Shown here: in pieces, positions 1 to 9,437 of the stretch | How the letters are laid out: every line of letters starts with the position of its first letter | How positions within the stretch are numbered: the first letter of the stretch is position 1 | NCBI GenBank assembly: GCA_036499395.1 | Contig: DASYDW010000130.1 | Span: forward strand, 1 to 64,000 | Direction of reading: 5' to 3' | Source: Pirellulales bacterium | GTDB taxonomy: Bacteria > Planctomycetota > Planctomycetia > Pirellulales > JACPPG01 | Length of the DNA stretch: 64,000 nucleotides | Notes under the pieces: generated by a model | Database searches by the model: none | Told to the model about the DNA's origin: nothing | What the model saw: only the letters and a program-made list of their open reading frames with translations | Program-made: the position numbers and the translations under genes

Positions 1-3
1 AGG

Positions 4-140
4 TAGGGTGCGCCCGTGACGCACCGTCTTTCATTTGTCGTTATGCATCTGCGAGAATCTGCGTCATCTGCGGATCGAAATGTCTTCGATGGCAGTTGGG
101 ACGCCGAGAGAACAATGTGGTGCGTCGCGGACGCACCCTA
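4..140. repeat. Inverted pair of a short GC-rich hairpin repeat
   Basis: Positions 4-25 and the reverse complement of 119-140 match at 20 of 22 bases. The second copy is itself a hairpin: GGTGCGTC, a 3-base loop, GACGCACC. Such hairpins are common dispersed intergenic elements in planctomycete genomes (general recollection). Apart from this pair and the short repeat at 194-217, I see no gene or signal in the first 345 bases; the interval 250-295 is AT-richer simple sequence made of cat/tcatt units. Confidence 0.6.
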
Positions 141-193
141 CAAAATGCGAATGCCGCTTCGAAGTGCGAACACTATGAGTGGCGAAGAAAGAA

Positions 194-217
194 CCCTCGC
201 TGGCGCTGCGGGCTGGT
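194..217. repeat. Dispersed intergenic repeat, copy 1
   Basis: The core gctggcgctgcgggct recurs at 38716-38739 with the same flanking bases (ccct before, ggt after), and a diverged copy lies at 58867-58888. All three copies are outside or upstream of genes. The role is unknown. Confidence 0.5.
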
Positions 218-345
218 GTTTGTTGCGATCGGCTTTGTGGTGATGGTTTGTTTACCCCATTCATCATTCATCATTCAGCACTCATCACTTATTCTTCTGC
301 CTGCTGCCCTCGGCCGACTTGCGTCGCTCCGTGGGTGAACGCCCG

Positions 346-798
346 TTATTTCGGCTGCTCGTAGATTTTGGCGAGCGCCGCGAGCATCGTAGCCCAGCTT
401 GCTTCGATGCGTGGGGCGAAGTCGGACCATTTTGGGTCGAGTTCGTGCGTCAGCGCTAATTCGCAGCCGGTGGCGACTGGCTTGATCTCGATGACGACAC
501 GGCTGGTTTCGGGGAGGTTTGCGCGGATGCCCCAGGTGAAGGCCAGGCGGCGCGGGGGATCGACTTCCAAGTACTCGCCCACATGGTCGATTTCCTGTCC
601 TTGCCGCTCGACGACAAAGGAAAACGACCCGCCGACGCAGGCGTCCGTGTGCAACCTCACGATGGTTTCGTCACGCAGGTGCGAGCCGAACATCCACTGG
701 CTCAGCAGTTCGGGTTTGAGCCAAGCTTCGAAAACTTTCGCCGGCGCGACGTCGTAGCGATGCGTCACGACTACCCGTACTGTGGATGGTTGGTTCAT
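346..798 (-). CDS. AHSA1/SRPBCC-domain protein
   Basis: A 150-residue protein that is one SRPBCC (START/Bet v1-like) domain of the AHSA1 type. It opens with the typical strand 'VVTHRYDVAPAKVFEAWLKPELLSQW', has the central 'GGSFSF...GEYLEVDPPRRLAFTW' region and ends with the usual C-terminal helix. Members of this family bind hydrophobic ligands or serve as stress or regulatory accessory proteins, often beside an ArsR repressor; no such repressor lies next to it here, so no substrate can be proposed. ATG start at 798 with a weak AAGGCA-type ribosome site. It is the last gene of a minus-strand run and is separated by 81 bases from the PEP-CTERM gene upstream. The family call is confident; the role is unknown. 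Confidence 0.85.
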   Translation of the reverse strand: MNQPSTVRVVVTHRYDVAPAKVFEAWLKPELLSQWMFGSHLRDETIVRLHTDACVGGSFSFVVERQGQEIDHVGEYLEVDPPRRLAFTWGIRANLPETSRVVIEIKPVATGCELALTHELDPKWSDFAPRIEASWATMLAALAKIYEQPK

Positions 799-879
799 CT
801 TGTGCCTTGGCCATGACGGGATAGTCGAGCGGTCGCAGGCGACGGGCTGAATGTCCCCGCCGCCTGTGCCGCGAACATG

Positions 880-3800
880 CTACGACCGTCGCCGCAGCAG
901 TACAACACCCAGGGCACACAGACCAGTCAGCACGAGCGTCGAGGGCTCGGGCACCGAAGTGACGGTCATCGAAAAGACGCCGTCCGAGAGTTGTGTTGTG
1001 TAAGCGAATCCAGCGGGCAACGGAACTCCGAAGGCCCCCTTGGCCTCGACCGTAAGGCCAGGCGTATTGAAGTTGCCGCTGGCGAAGATCAGGTCGAAGG
1101 TTTCGCCGACATGCACGGGAAAATCCTGAAAAGATGAAATGTCGAGTTCCAAAACACCGGATAGAGAAACATTTCCCGCCACATGCAGTTCATTGCTGGC
1201 GTTGTAGGGCGTACCTGCCATCAGTAGAGCGAGCGTTCCGGACTGCTGCGTGAAGTCGCCCGAGACATTGAGATGCGACGGCACGCTTTCTCCTTGCAAG
1301 GAGACGGTGCCACCCTGGTTGAGGATCGTGCCGGTGACCGAGCTGACTCCTCCAATCGGTCCCGTGTTGAGCGGCTCGGCGCTGAGGATTCCGCCAACGT
1401 CGATCTGGATCATGCCCCCGCTGGGCACGGCATTCGACGTGAATGCATCGAGAACTGTGGCGGCAGGAGTTGCGCTGCCTAGCGTGACCGTTCCTCCTCC
1501 GTTGAGATCGACGTTGCTGCCCCCGACCAATACCAACGAGGGCGAAGTTATGTTGGCGCCCGTCCCTACCTCCAAGCTGCCGGCGACGTCGAGCGTATTC
1601 GAGGTGGACAATGTCGCGCCGGTGTTCATGCTGATGGTTCCATAGTCGGCAATGGTGGGCGCCGTGACGGCGCCTTTATTATTAACGACCAATTGAGAGG
1701 TGCTGTTGATGTTGATATCAAAGACTTGGGGCGAACCGGATGAATTCCATTGCGAACCAGCGCCCGAGACCGTCACCAAGGCTTTATTGCCGATGAAGGC
1801 GCCTACATTAATTGGCGGTGCCGTGGTCCAAGTGGCGCCGTTTGAGATCGTTACTGCGCCCCCCATTGGCATCGGGCTTCCGAAGCTTGCCAGGGTGTAC
1901 TTCGTGCCTGCGCCGTCCAGTGAGAGCTGGCCTTGGCCGGTAGCCGTGGCCGTCGTCGGTGCGATGGTGAGTGACTGGCTGCTGAGCGTGGCCCCGCTGG
2001 CGAGGCTTAACGAGCCGGTGCCGCCAATGATGACATTACTGGTTGCCGAAAGAGCAGCGCCGTTCGAAGCGCTGAGCTGTCCCACTCCGCCGGTGCCAAT
2101 CGACAGGTTTCTCGCAGTTAAGGTTGTGCCGGAGTCGGAAGCCGAGATGCTTCCATTGGCGCCGATGTCGGCGCCGATCGTCACGTCTTGAGCGGCGACG
2201 GTTCCACCGCCCTGGAGGTTGAATTGCCCGGTGCCGTCCTGAGCGACGACGAGATTCTGCAAATTGGCGGTGGCTCCGCTAATGGTCACGTTGCCGGCGC
2301 CGCCCACCGCCTGACCAACGACCATTTTGCCGCTGGCCGTCGTAACGCTTTCGCCGCTGAGCTTAAGATTTCCCTGACCTGACTGGCCGATCGTCGAGCC
2401 GGCCAGCACAAATTTTGATTGTGCTCCATCGACTGAGATTGTTCCTTGGGATGCCTGATCACGGCCGATGATCGTGCTGCTGGATGTCAATAGTTCGCTA
2501 CCGCCGGTGACGGCGATGCTGCCATGGCCGGCGCCTCCTGTCGTGAGATTGCCGGCGCTGAGGATCGATCCGGTACCGTCCAGGGTGACCGTTCCTTGTG
2601 ACGAAGCATTGGCGCCTACGATGAGGGACGAGTTAGCGCCTAAGTTGCCTCCATTGGTAATGTCGAGCGAGCCGGAGCCCGAGACCCCGATCGTCGTGAC
2701 GCTGACCCCGGCAATTTTCGATCCTGTTCCATCGACCGTTACGGCGCCATGCGAACCGGCCGAAGAGCCGACGGCCAATCCCGTGGCAAGAATCGAGCCG
2801 CCCCCCGTGACGGAGAGATCGCCTTGCCCGGCGACACCAATCGTAAGTCCTCCAGAAGATACCCCTATACCGGAATTGGTTCCGGCGACGCTAATCGTGC
2901 CGACGGAGCCTGCCGACTGTCCTGCGACGACCGGGCCGAGCGAAAGAAGGTTTCCTCCGCCAGACAGCGAAAGCGATCCTTGGCCCGCGGCGCCAACCGT
3001 CACGTCTGGAGTCGTTGGGATGCCACTGCCGATCTGCAATTTGGAGTTGACATCCGCGATGGTGAAACTTCCTTGCGATCCAGCATCTTGTCCGATAACC
3101 AGAGTTCCATTCAAGATTCCGGCGGCGCCATTGGTAAGTGACATCGATGCCTGACCGTCTTGGGCAACGATGAGGTTGGCCCCGGAGTTGACGACGAACG
3201 TCGAATTCTTGCCATCGAGAGTCGCGGTGCCCGTCGAACCGGCGTTCTGGCCGACGATCATTTGGTTTTTGAATCCGATGCTTCCCGCAGTAACCGATAG
3301 CTTGCCGGTACCGCTGCCGCCTACGATGAGAGAGCTCGTGTTGACGGCGGCCCCGGAATTACCAACGGTCACGGTTCCCTGCGACCCCGTTTGATCACCA
3401 AGCACCATCGAGTTCGTGCTCGAGAGGGTCGAAGAGATCGGAAGGTTGACGGTGCCCTGGCCGGCGTATCCGATATAGAGATTCGTGTCCGTCCAAGAAA
3501 CATTGCCCGATCCGAGCGTCACCGTGGCCTGCGATCCGGCAGCGTACCCGACCGCGTCGTTCACGCCCTTTAGCGGACGATTGAGCGTCACATTGGCGAC
3601 GTCACCCGAGTTATTGCCGAACGAAATGGCGGGCAAAGTGGTCCCGGTGGCCGACAGCGAGCGTCCGGAAATGCTTTGAAAGGTCACGGTGTCGTTGTCG
3701 ACGCGCAATTGTTGCAGCGTGTCTGCCAGCGTGCTGGATACGGTGTAACCTGTCGAACCGAGATTGAAGATCGCGGTATCGTTCGCCCCTGGCGGCCCGC

Positions 3801-3972
3801 CGGCGGGAGTCCAATTCGTGGGACCATCGAAATCGCCGGAGACCGGATTGGCCCACGAGTAATCGGCGGCCACGGCGAGCGAAATCTCAAATGCAAGAAC
3901 GACAAAAACGAAAGCCATGAGGCAGAGGGTCGCCAGGACCGGTCTGCATTGGCAAGCAGTGTGCTTGGTCAT
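880..3972 (-). CDS. PEP-CTERM autotransporter-type repeat protein, copy A
   Basis: A 1,030-residue secreted protein. The frame is open to 4032, but the ATG at 3972 is chosen because it directly precedes a signal peptide (MTKHTACQ, then a hydrophobic stretch ending in AVAAD) and is preceded by a purine-rich GGAAGAGAAG. Residues ~30-130 form an N-terminal domain (start YSWANPVSGDF). Residues ~150-750 are many ~45-residue repeats, with units like 'VGxxGxGxLxVTxGGxxxxxxLxVGxxxGSxGxVTVxGxGS', matching the T5SS/PEP-CTERM-associated repeat and expected to fold as a beta-helix. The tail has VPEPSTLVLTGL, a membrane span and a basic end (LLRRRS): a PEP-CTERM sorting signal processed by an exosortase. 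Probably exported to the surface or matrix. It is the tandem paralog of the gene at 4093-7131. Confidence 0.9.
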   Translation of the reverse strand: MTKHTACQCRPVLATLCLMAFVFVVLAFEISLAVAADYSWANPVSGDFDGPTNWTPAGGPPGANDTAIFNLGSTGYTVSSTLADTLQQLRVDNDTVTFQSISGRSLSATGTTLPAISFGNNSGDVANVTLNRPLKGVNDAVGYAAGSQATVTLGSGNVSWTDTNLYIGYAGQGTVNLPISSTLSSTNSMVLGDQTGSQGTVTVGNSGAAVNTSSLIVGGSGTGKLSVTAGSIGFKNQMIVGQNAGSTGTATLDGKNSTFVVNSGANLIVAQDGQASMSLTNGAAGILNGTLVIGQDAGSQGSFTIADVNSKLQIGSGIPTTPDVTVGAAGQGSLSLSGGGNLLSLGPVVAGQSAGSVGTISVAGTNSGIGVSSGGLTIGVAGQGDLSVTGGGSILATGLAVGSSAGSHGAVTVDGTGSKIAGVSVTTIGVSGSGSLDITNGGNLGANSSLIVGANASSQGTVTLDGTGSILSAGNLTTGGAGHGSIAVTGGSELLTSSSTIIGRDQASQGTISVDGAQSKFVLAGSTIGQSGQGNLKLSGESVTTASGKMVVGQAVGGAGNVTISGATANLQNLVVAQDGTGQFNLQGGGTVAAQDVTIGADIGANGSISASDSGTTLTARNLSIGTGGVGQLSASNGAALSATSNVIIGGTGSLSLASGATLSSQSLTIAPTTATATGQGQLSLDGAGTKYTLASFGSPMPMGGAVTISNGATWTTAPPINVGAFIGNKALVTVSGAGSQWNSSGSPQVFDININSTSQLVVNNKGAVTAPTIADYGTISMNTGATLSTSNTLDVAGSLEVGTGANITSPSLVLVGGSNVDLNGGGTVTLGSATPAATVLDAFTSNAVPSGGMIQIDVGGILSAEPLNTGPIGGVSSVTGTILNQGGTVSLQGESVPSHLNVSGDFTQQSGTLALLMAGTPYNASNELHVAGNVSLSGVLELDISSFQDFPVHVGETFDLIFASGNFNTPGLTVEAKGAFGVPLPAGFAYTTQLSDGVFSMTVTSVPEPSTLVLTGLCALGVVLLRRRS

Positions 3973-4092
3973 GTTAGGCTTCTCTTCCGGGAAAGATTGT
4001 TGATGAAACAGTCGCGCCGCATCGCTCGACATAACGCGAATGAAGTAATCGCGAGCATATACAATGCAACTTCACAAGCCAGAAAAGGGACT

Positions 4093-7000
4093 TCAACTAA
4101 TCACTTTTTTGACGATTGATGCCCGTCGCCGCCGCAGTACAACACCCAGGGCACACAGACCAGTCAGCACTAGCGTCGAGGGTTCGGGGACCGAGGTAAC
4201 GGTCATGGAAAAGACGCCGTCCGAGAGTTGCGTCGTATAGGCAAAACCCGCGGGCAACGGAACTCCGAACGCGCCCTTGGCCACGACAGTAAGGCCCGAG
4301 GTGTCGAAGTTGCCAGCGGCGAAGATCAGGTCGAAGGTTGCGCCGGCGTGTACGGGCGACTCTTGGCTGGAAGCGATGTCCAGTTCCAGTTCACCGGACA
4401 GCGAGACGTTGCCCGCCACGTGCAGTTCATTGCTGGCGTTGCTGGTTGATCCTATCATTAGCAGAGCGAGCGTTCCGGACTGCTGCGTGAAGTCGCCTGA
4501 TACATCGAGTTGCGAGGGTAGGCTCTCTCCTTGCAGATTCACCGTACCGCCTTGGTTGAGGATCGAGCCGGTGACAGAATATATACCGTTAAACGGGGCA
4601 GCGACGTCCGTTCTCGTGGTGAAATGTCCGCCAGTCTCGATTTGAATTAGACTCCCAGATGGCGCGGCATTCGTCGTGAATGAATCAAGAACAGTTGCGG
4701 TAGGCGCCGTTGCGCCAACGATGACCGTTCCTCCGCCACTCAGATCGACTGTGCGGCCCTGGAATAACGACAAAGAAGGCGTGATCACGCTTGCGCCCGT
4801 TCCTACCTGCAGAATTCCCAAGACCCCGAGCGAGTTTGTTGCGGACAATGTCGCGCCAGTGTTTACGAGGATGGCTCCCTCGTCGACGATCGTTGACGCG
4901 GTGACGGCGCCGCTATTATTCACGGCCAATTGAGAGGCCGCAGCTAGCGTCAAGCTTCCATACGTGCTCGATGCATTCCATTGCGAACCTGCGCCCGAGA
5001 CTGTCACCGACGCGGGATTGGCCGCAAGGTTTCCCACTTCGACCGCAGTGGGCGTTATCCAAGAGGCGCCGTTCGAGATCGTTGCTACGCCCGCGATCTG
5101 TAGCGGACCGTTAGAGGGTGGCACGGAATATTTCGTGCCGGCGCCAGCTAGCGAGAGCTGCCCGAGCGGAGAAATTGTGAGGTCGGTGCTGATGAGGGTC
5201 GCCCCGCTGACGAGGCTTAACGATCCTGCGCCGCCGATCGTGACGCTAGTCGCTGAGACAGCCGCACCGTCCGAGGCGCTCAGTTGCCCGCTTCCCGCCG
5301 GTGCGATCGATAGCGCCCATGCGGTCAAGGCTGTCCCCGAACCTGTGACCGAGATGCTTCCGTTTGCACCTTTGTCGGCGCCGATGGTCACATTCTGAGC
5401 GGTCACGTTTGCGCCGTTGCTGAATGTGGCCGCGCCGATGCCGTCCTGCGCGACAACCAGGTTCTGCACAGTTGCCATGGCGCCGTCGACGGTCAGGGTG
5501 CCGACACCGGTTGCCGCCTGGCCCACAATCATATCACCCTTGGCAGTGGTGAGGCTTCCGCCACTGAGCGTAAGACTCCCCTGCCCCGCCTGACCGATCG
5601 CTGCACCGGCCAGCAGGAACGTGGATTGCGCCCCGTCGATCGAGATTGATCCATGCGAGTCGTGATCGCGACCGATCACGTTGGTGCCGCCATCCAACTC
5701 TCCCCCCGCGGTGACCGCGATGTTGCCATGGCCGGCGCCTGCTGTCGTGAGATCGCCGGTGCGGAGGATCGATCCGGCGCCGTCCACAGTAATGCCACCT
5801 TGAGAGGAAGTATTCGCGCCTACCGTAGTGCTGCCTTTAGCGTCCACGCTGCCGCCATTGGTAATTGCGAGTGATCCGATACCGCTGCTGGCAATGGTCA
5901 GTTCCCCATTACCAATCACGCTCGATCCCGCTCCATCGACAGATATCGCACCGCTAGCGCCGGCCGTTGTAGCGATGGAAAGATTTTGAGCCTCTGCGTT
6001 GCCACCTGCAGAGACGGTAAGTGTGCCCTTGCCTGCGTTTCCGATTTCCAAATCTGATGCGTCCAATCGGGATTTTGCTCCGGTAATGTCAACCTCGCCG
6101 ACAGATCCGACCGACTGTCCAACGACCATTGGGCCGGAGTTCAGCGTTGCCGCATTAGACAGTGATAGCGAACCCTGTCCCGATCCCCCGACAATTACGC
6201 TTGGTTCACCTCTGATGCCATAGACGGTCAGAAACGAGTGGGAGTTCGTCAAGGACGTCGTCCCCTGCGAGCCGACATTCTGGCCAATGACCAGTGCCCC
6301 ACTCACGCTGCCGCCACTAATGAGAGACATGCTTCCGTTGCCATTCTGGCCGACGACAAGATTCCCGCCCGATTCGGTTTCAACGGAACCAACAGTAGCC
6401 GTCCCCGTTGAGCCGGTGTTCTGGCCAAGAATGATCTGGTTGAAGCTTGCGCGTACAGCGCTCAGCGTGCCGGCGCCGCTGCCGCCTACGATGAGCGAGC
6501 CGCCTTGCAACCCGATGCCGGCGCCACTTTGGGTCACGGTTCCCTGCGAGCCGGCTTGATAACCCAGCACCATTGAGTTCGTGCTAGAGAGCGACGAAGA
6601 GTTCGGGAGGTTGACGGTGCCCTGGCCGGCGTATCCGATATAGAGATTCGTGTCGGTCCAAGAAGTGCCAAGAAGCGTCGCCGTGGCCTGCGATCCAGCA
6701 GCGTAACCGACCGCGTCATTGACGCCCGTCAGCGAACGCTTGAGCGTCACGTTGGCTATGTCACCCGCGTTGTTGCCGAACGAAATGGCGGGCAAAGTGG
6801 TCCCGGTTGCCGACAGCGAGCGTCCGGAAATGCTTTGAAAGGTCACGGTGTCGTTGTCGACGCGCAATTGTTGCAGCGTGTCTGCCAGCGTGCTGGATAC
6901 GGTGTAACCTGTCGAACCGAGATTGAAGATCGCGGTGTCGTTCGCCCCTGGCGGCCCGCCGGCGGGAGTCCAATTCGTGGGACCATCGAAATCGCCGGAG

Positions 7001-7131
7001 ACCGGATTGGCCCACGAGTAATCGGCGGCCACGGCGGGCAAGGTGTCGAAAGCAAGAACTAATAAAACGAAAGCCATGAGGCAGAGGGTCGCCAGGACCG
7101 GTCTGCGTTGGCAAGCAGTGTGCTTGGTCAT
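4093..7131 (-). CDS. PEP-CTERM autotransporter-type repeat protein, copy B
   Basis: A 1,012-residue paralog of the neighbouring gene, in the same orientation and 120 bases upstream of it. The ATG at 7131 is used because the MTKHTACQ signal peptide starts there; the longer frame only reads through duplicated leader DNA. Domain order is the same: signal peptide, N-terminal ~100 residues almost identical to copy A, diverged T5SS/PEP-CTERM-associated beta-helix repeats, then VPEPSTLVLTGLCALG and a basic end. The C-terminus is extended by about ten residues (ASIVKKVIS) compared with copy A, because the stop of copy A is not conserved. The middle repeats differ strongly in sequence and slightly in number, so the copies have diverged in their presumed surface-exposed part while the ends stayed alike. 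Confidence 0.9.
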   Translation of the reverse strand: MTKHTACQRRPVLATLCLMAFVLLVLAFDTLPAVAADYSWANPVSGDFDGPTNWTPAGGPPGANDTAIFNLGSTGYTVSSTLADTLQQLRVDNDTVTFQSISGRSLSATGTTLPAISFGNNAGDIANVTLKRSLTGVNDAVGYAAGSQATATLLGTSWTDTNLYIGYAGQGTVNLPNSSSLSSTNSMVLGYQAGSQGTVTQSGAGIGLQGGSLIVGGSGAGTLSAVRASFNQIILGQNTGSTGTATVGSVETESGGNLVVGQNGNGSMSLISGGSVSGALVIGQNVGSQGTTSLTNSHSFLTVYGIRGEPSVIVGGSGQGSLSLSNAATLNSGPMVVGQSVGSVGEVDITGAKSRLDASDLEIGNAGKGTLTVSAGGNAEAQNLSIATTAGASGAISVDGAGSSVIGNGELTIASSGIGSLAITNGGSVDAKGSTTVGANTSSQGGITVDGAGSILRTGDLTTAGAGHGNIAVTAGGELDGGTNVIGRDHDSHGSISIDGAQSTFLLAGAAIGQAGQGSLTLSGGSLTTAKGDMIVGQAATGVGTLTVDGAMATVQNLVVAQDGIGAATFSNGANVTAQNVTIGADKGANGSISVTGSGTALTAWALSIAPAGSGQLSASDGAAVSATSVTIGGAGSLSLVSGATLISTDLTISPLGQLSLAGAGTKYSVPPSNGPLQIAGVATISNGASWITPTAVEVGNLAANPASVTVSGAGSQWNASSTYGSLTLAAASQLAVNNSGAVTASTIVDEGAILVNTGATLSATNSLGVLGILQVGTGASVITPSLSLFQGRTVDLSGGGTVIVGATAPTATVLDSFTTNAAPSGSLIQIETGGHFTTRTDVAAPFNGIYSVTGSILNQGGTVNLQGESLPSQLDVSGDFTQQSGTLALLMIGSTSNASNELHVAGNVSLSGELELDIASSQESPVHAGATFDLIFAAGNFDTSGLTVVAKGAFGVPLPAGFAYTTQLSDGVFSMTVTSVPEPSTLVLTGLCALGVVLRRRRASIVKKVIS

Positions 7132-7215
7132 GTTAGGCTTCTCTTCCGGGAAAGATTGTTGATGAAACAGTCGCGCCGCATCGCTCGACATAACGCGAAT
7201 GAAGTAATCGCGAGC

Positions 7216-8462
7216 GCATGCAGCGCAGCGAATTGCCACGCACGGGGTGCGGCGGCGACGTCAGGCGCAGCAGGGATTGAGGGACGCAGAGTCCCTGAAC
7301 CTGGCGCTTCGCGCGCAGCCAACAACGACCAATGGATGGTCGTGGCGCGAGAGAACCGTTGGGGCGAGAAATGGGAACGAATGAAACCTACGCTGATCGA
7401 CCCCGCTGGCGCTTGGCACCACGAATCGTTCAGAGGCTCACGAGCGTTCCTCCCCGAGAAGTCATGCGGTAGCGATGCGAATGCCAGAACGGACGCGATC
7501 GTACGGCTTGCTGTGTCACGAGGGGGTTGCCGGGCGGGCTGAATGAACGGACAGGATGAATAAGCCCGGAATCTTCGTTCGACAGATCACGCCGTGGTGA
7601 TTCTTGTGGCGAAGGATCTTGCGGCGCTGAAACTCGCAGGGTGTGTGCCGGCCGAAAGTGTGCGATTTCCTGATTGGCGAGCCACGGCCATGCGAGCGCG
7701 CAGGGGAAGCGCCGAGATAAAAAAGCTCGCCTACTATGCCCGCCCTCGCGCATAAGCAGCCGCTGCCGAAACCGGCAAAGAGGTGCTCTTGTCTTGTTCC
7801 ACCCGGATTCTAGCGTTCTGTGGGAATGGATTTCAATAAGAATTCGTGAAGAAATCCGCGATTTCATTAGGTTTCATCGAGGCGACTCACTTCGGGCTTA
7901 CGGCAAGGAGTAACGCGTGCCACGCCTGCGGATAGCTGCCTCCTTTGACGACGCAAAGCTATTTTGGGAAAGACGATAATGCCGTGACCTAGGGCCCGAT
8001 GGCGCTGGGATGGTTGGCATTCCCGAAACCAGTCAGCATTTTTCCGGGTAATGGCTCACGGCTGTGGCGAGTGCTCAGCCGGGGCCGCTCGGTTTGGTCA
8101 CGCTGCCGGGTGGCCCTTTTTCATGCGCCACGTTTGCGCGGTGATTCGACACCTATCAATACCTGTGGTGTTTAACCCATACGCCGAGGCGCTGCGAGCG
8201 TCAGGGCTGGCCGTCGGATGGTACCCGAACACCGTCCGGCGGTCTTTTTATGCGCGCACGACAAAAGTGGTTGTAAGTTCATGGGCGCAGGTGCTCACTC
8301 ATTGCAATTTTGTAAATAGCCGCCTAAGCTCTGCCCTAGCAGCTCTTAACCCCTGGTAAAGCCGGCCACTCAATCTCGCCTTCTGCGACTCGGCCGGCAT
8401 CGTGTACCGGGAATATCCTTTGCACCTGTCGCGGTAATTCGCACGTTTCCGTTGGCTTTCCG
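7216..8462. other. Long stretch without a convincing gene
   Basis: No reading frame here has a ribosome site, family resemblance or coherent composition; the frames at 7430-7867 and 8051-8359 look random. There is a small hairpin near 7280 (AGGGAC, 5-base loop, GTCCCT) and fragments resembling the dispersed 'gctggcgct' repeat near 7407. The DNA around 7820-7870 is AT-richer than its surroundings. It may be decayed coding sequence, since a recognisable remnant of a PEP-CTERM gene end follows at its right edge. Confidence 0.5.
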
Positions 8463-8530
8463 ATCGCTAAACGTTTACGCTCGCCGCGCTGGCGGGGTAC
8501 GTTGCGCCGTCGACGGTGATTGCGTCGCGA
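8463..8530 (+). pseudogene. Decayed 3' end of a PEP-CTERM gene
   Basis: The bases at 8479-8530 align with the 3' end of the intact PEP-CTERM gene at 10532-10594: nine identical bases gctcgccgc, a short gap, then 20 of 22 identical bases covering the Arg-Arg codons, the TGA stop and the first bases after it. Upstream similarity is weak and the frame is broken, so only a scar of the sorting tail remains. It suggests a lost family member just upstream of the CHRD gene. Confidence 0.45.
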
Positions 8531-8599
8531 CATCTGTGAATCGTGCAACTAGATTTACTACGGGTTACACTTCTTAGTCCTTTACAGAGATACCAACAA

Positions 8600-9130
8600 A
8601 TGAATCGCTCCTATGTTTCATTCACTATCGGATTTACGCTCGTTTTCGTGGTGCTCGTATGCAACGTGAATGCATCGGGCATGAACATGGACGCATTCCC
8701 CGATGGCCTGCATCAGGTGCCGCCCAACGCCTCGCCGGCCCTTGGTGAAGTCCATGGTTTTCTTAACACGACGTTGAGCACCTTCTCGATCCAGGCGGGA
8801 GACGGCATTTATAGTAACCTGCTGGCCGGGGCTCTGACTGTGACTCTCAACGATGGCGCGCCAGGTACGACGGGACCGGTAATCGGTACCTTCACGCTCG
8901 ATTCGCCAGGCACGACTTCGGGCACATTCCAGGGGACCGTGCCGTTGACCGCGCAGCAGGTCTTGGACATGAGTGCCGGGATCACATACATCAACATCAC
9001 CGATTCGCTCTTTCCGGGCGGCGAGATCCGCGGCGAGCTTCAAGTGCTGCCCGAGCCTTCTGCACTGGTGCTCGCCGGACTCGGCGTCTTGGCATTGCTG
9101 GCGATGCGACGGCGCGTATCGGCGTGGTAG
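8600..9130 (+). CDS. CHRD-domain PEP-CTERM protein
   Basis: A 176-residue secreted protein with a signal peptide (MNRSYVSFTIGF..., cleavage after VNASG), one CHRD domain and a PEP-CTERM tail (LPEPSALVLAGLGVLALLAMRRR). CHRD hallmarks are the early 'QVPPNASPALGEVHGFLN', the 'LTAQQVLDMSAGITYINI' helix and the closing 'GGEIRGELQV'. The His-rich HIH segment common in bacterial CHRD domains is absent. CHRD domains occur in chordin and many bacterial surface proteins; their molecular role is unclear. ATG at 8600 is preferred over an upstream in-frame codon at 8543 because the signal peptide starts there. Confidence 0.85.
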   Translation: MNRSYVSFTIGFTLVFVVLVCNVNASGMNMDAFPDGLHQVPPNASPALGEVHGFLNTTLSTFSIQAGDGIYSNLLAGALTVTLNDGAPGTTGPVIGTFTLDSPGTTSGTFQGTVPLTAQQVLDMSAGITYINITDSLFPGGEIRGELQVLPEPSALVLAGLGVLALLAMRRRVSAW

Positions 9131-9230
9131 CCGCGCTTTCACTTGCATTTCACCCCGGTATGGGGTTATTTTCAAGGTGGTTTCCATCTGGAGCAACGCT
9201 CGTGAGCGCGACCTCTCTAATAATCCTTTG

Positions 9231-9247
9231 TTAGCAGCCGCTGCTAA
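9231..9247. promoter_or_regulatory. Perfect 17-base palindrome between two PEP-CTERM genes
   Basis: TTAGCAGC, one central base, GCTGCTAA: a perfect inverted repeat 190 bases upstream of the gene at 9438 and 100 bases after the CHRD gene stop. It could be a repressor site or a small hairpin; there is no T-run of terminator type. The rest of 9131-9437 is T-rich with no gene. Confidence 0.35.
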
Positions 9248-9437
9248 TCTCTCTTGGCTCGCGCCTTTATTTGATCTTCTTTCTTATTCGTTGCGCGCAC
9301 GCCTCGAAGGTCGTTGGGTCTATTTGTTCATCGGGCCCTCGTAGCAGCGTCTTCGGCAATGGCTTCTCCACTTGTGTCGTTCATCAAAGAGCATTGTTTT
9401 CATCCATTGTTCATTCCTTCGAGAAGAGGAGCGGGAC

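Larger units (their letters stand above)
880..7215 (-). repeat. Tandem gene duplication including the leader
   Basis: The two PEP-CTERM genes arose by tandem duplication. The 84 bases upstream of the start codons (3973-4056 and 7132-7215) are identical and similarity stops abruptly just beyond. The first ~390 coding bases are also nearly identical (3600-3972 against 6760-7131), while the centres have diverged. The last ~130 coding bases are again similar. The duplicated unit therefore carries its own ribosome site and leader. Confidence 0.85.

Noticed and set aside
7430..7867. 145-residue minus-strand frame
   Set aside because: Composition rich in Arg, Ser and Pro without pattern, no ribosome site, lies in an apparently decayed region.
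8051..8359. 102-residue plus-strand frame
   Set aside because: No ribosome site and no recognisable fold or hydrophobic pattern.
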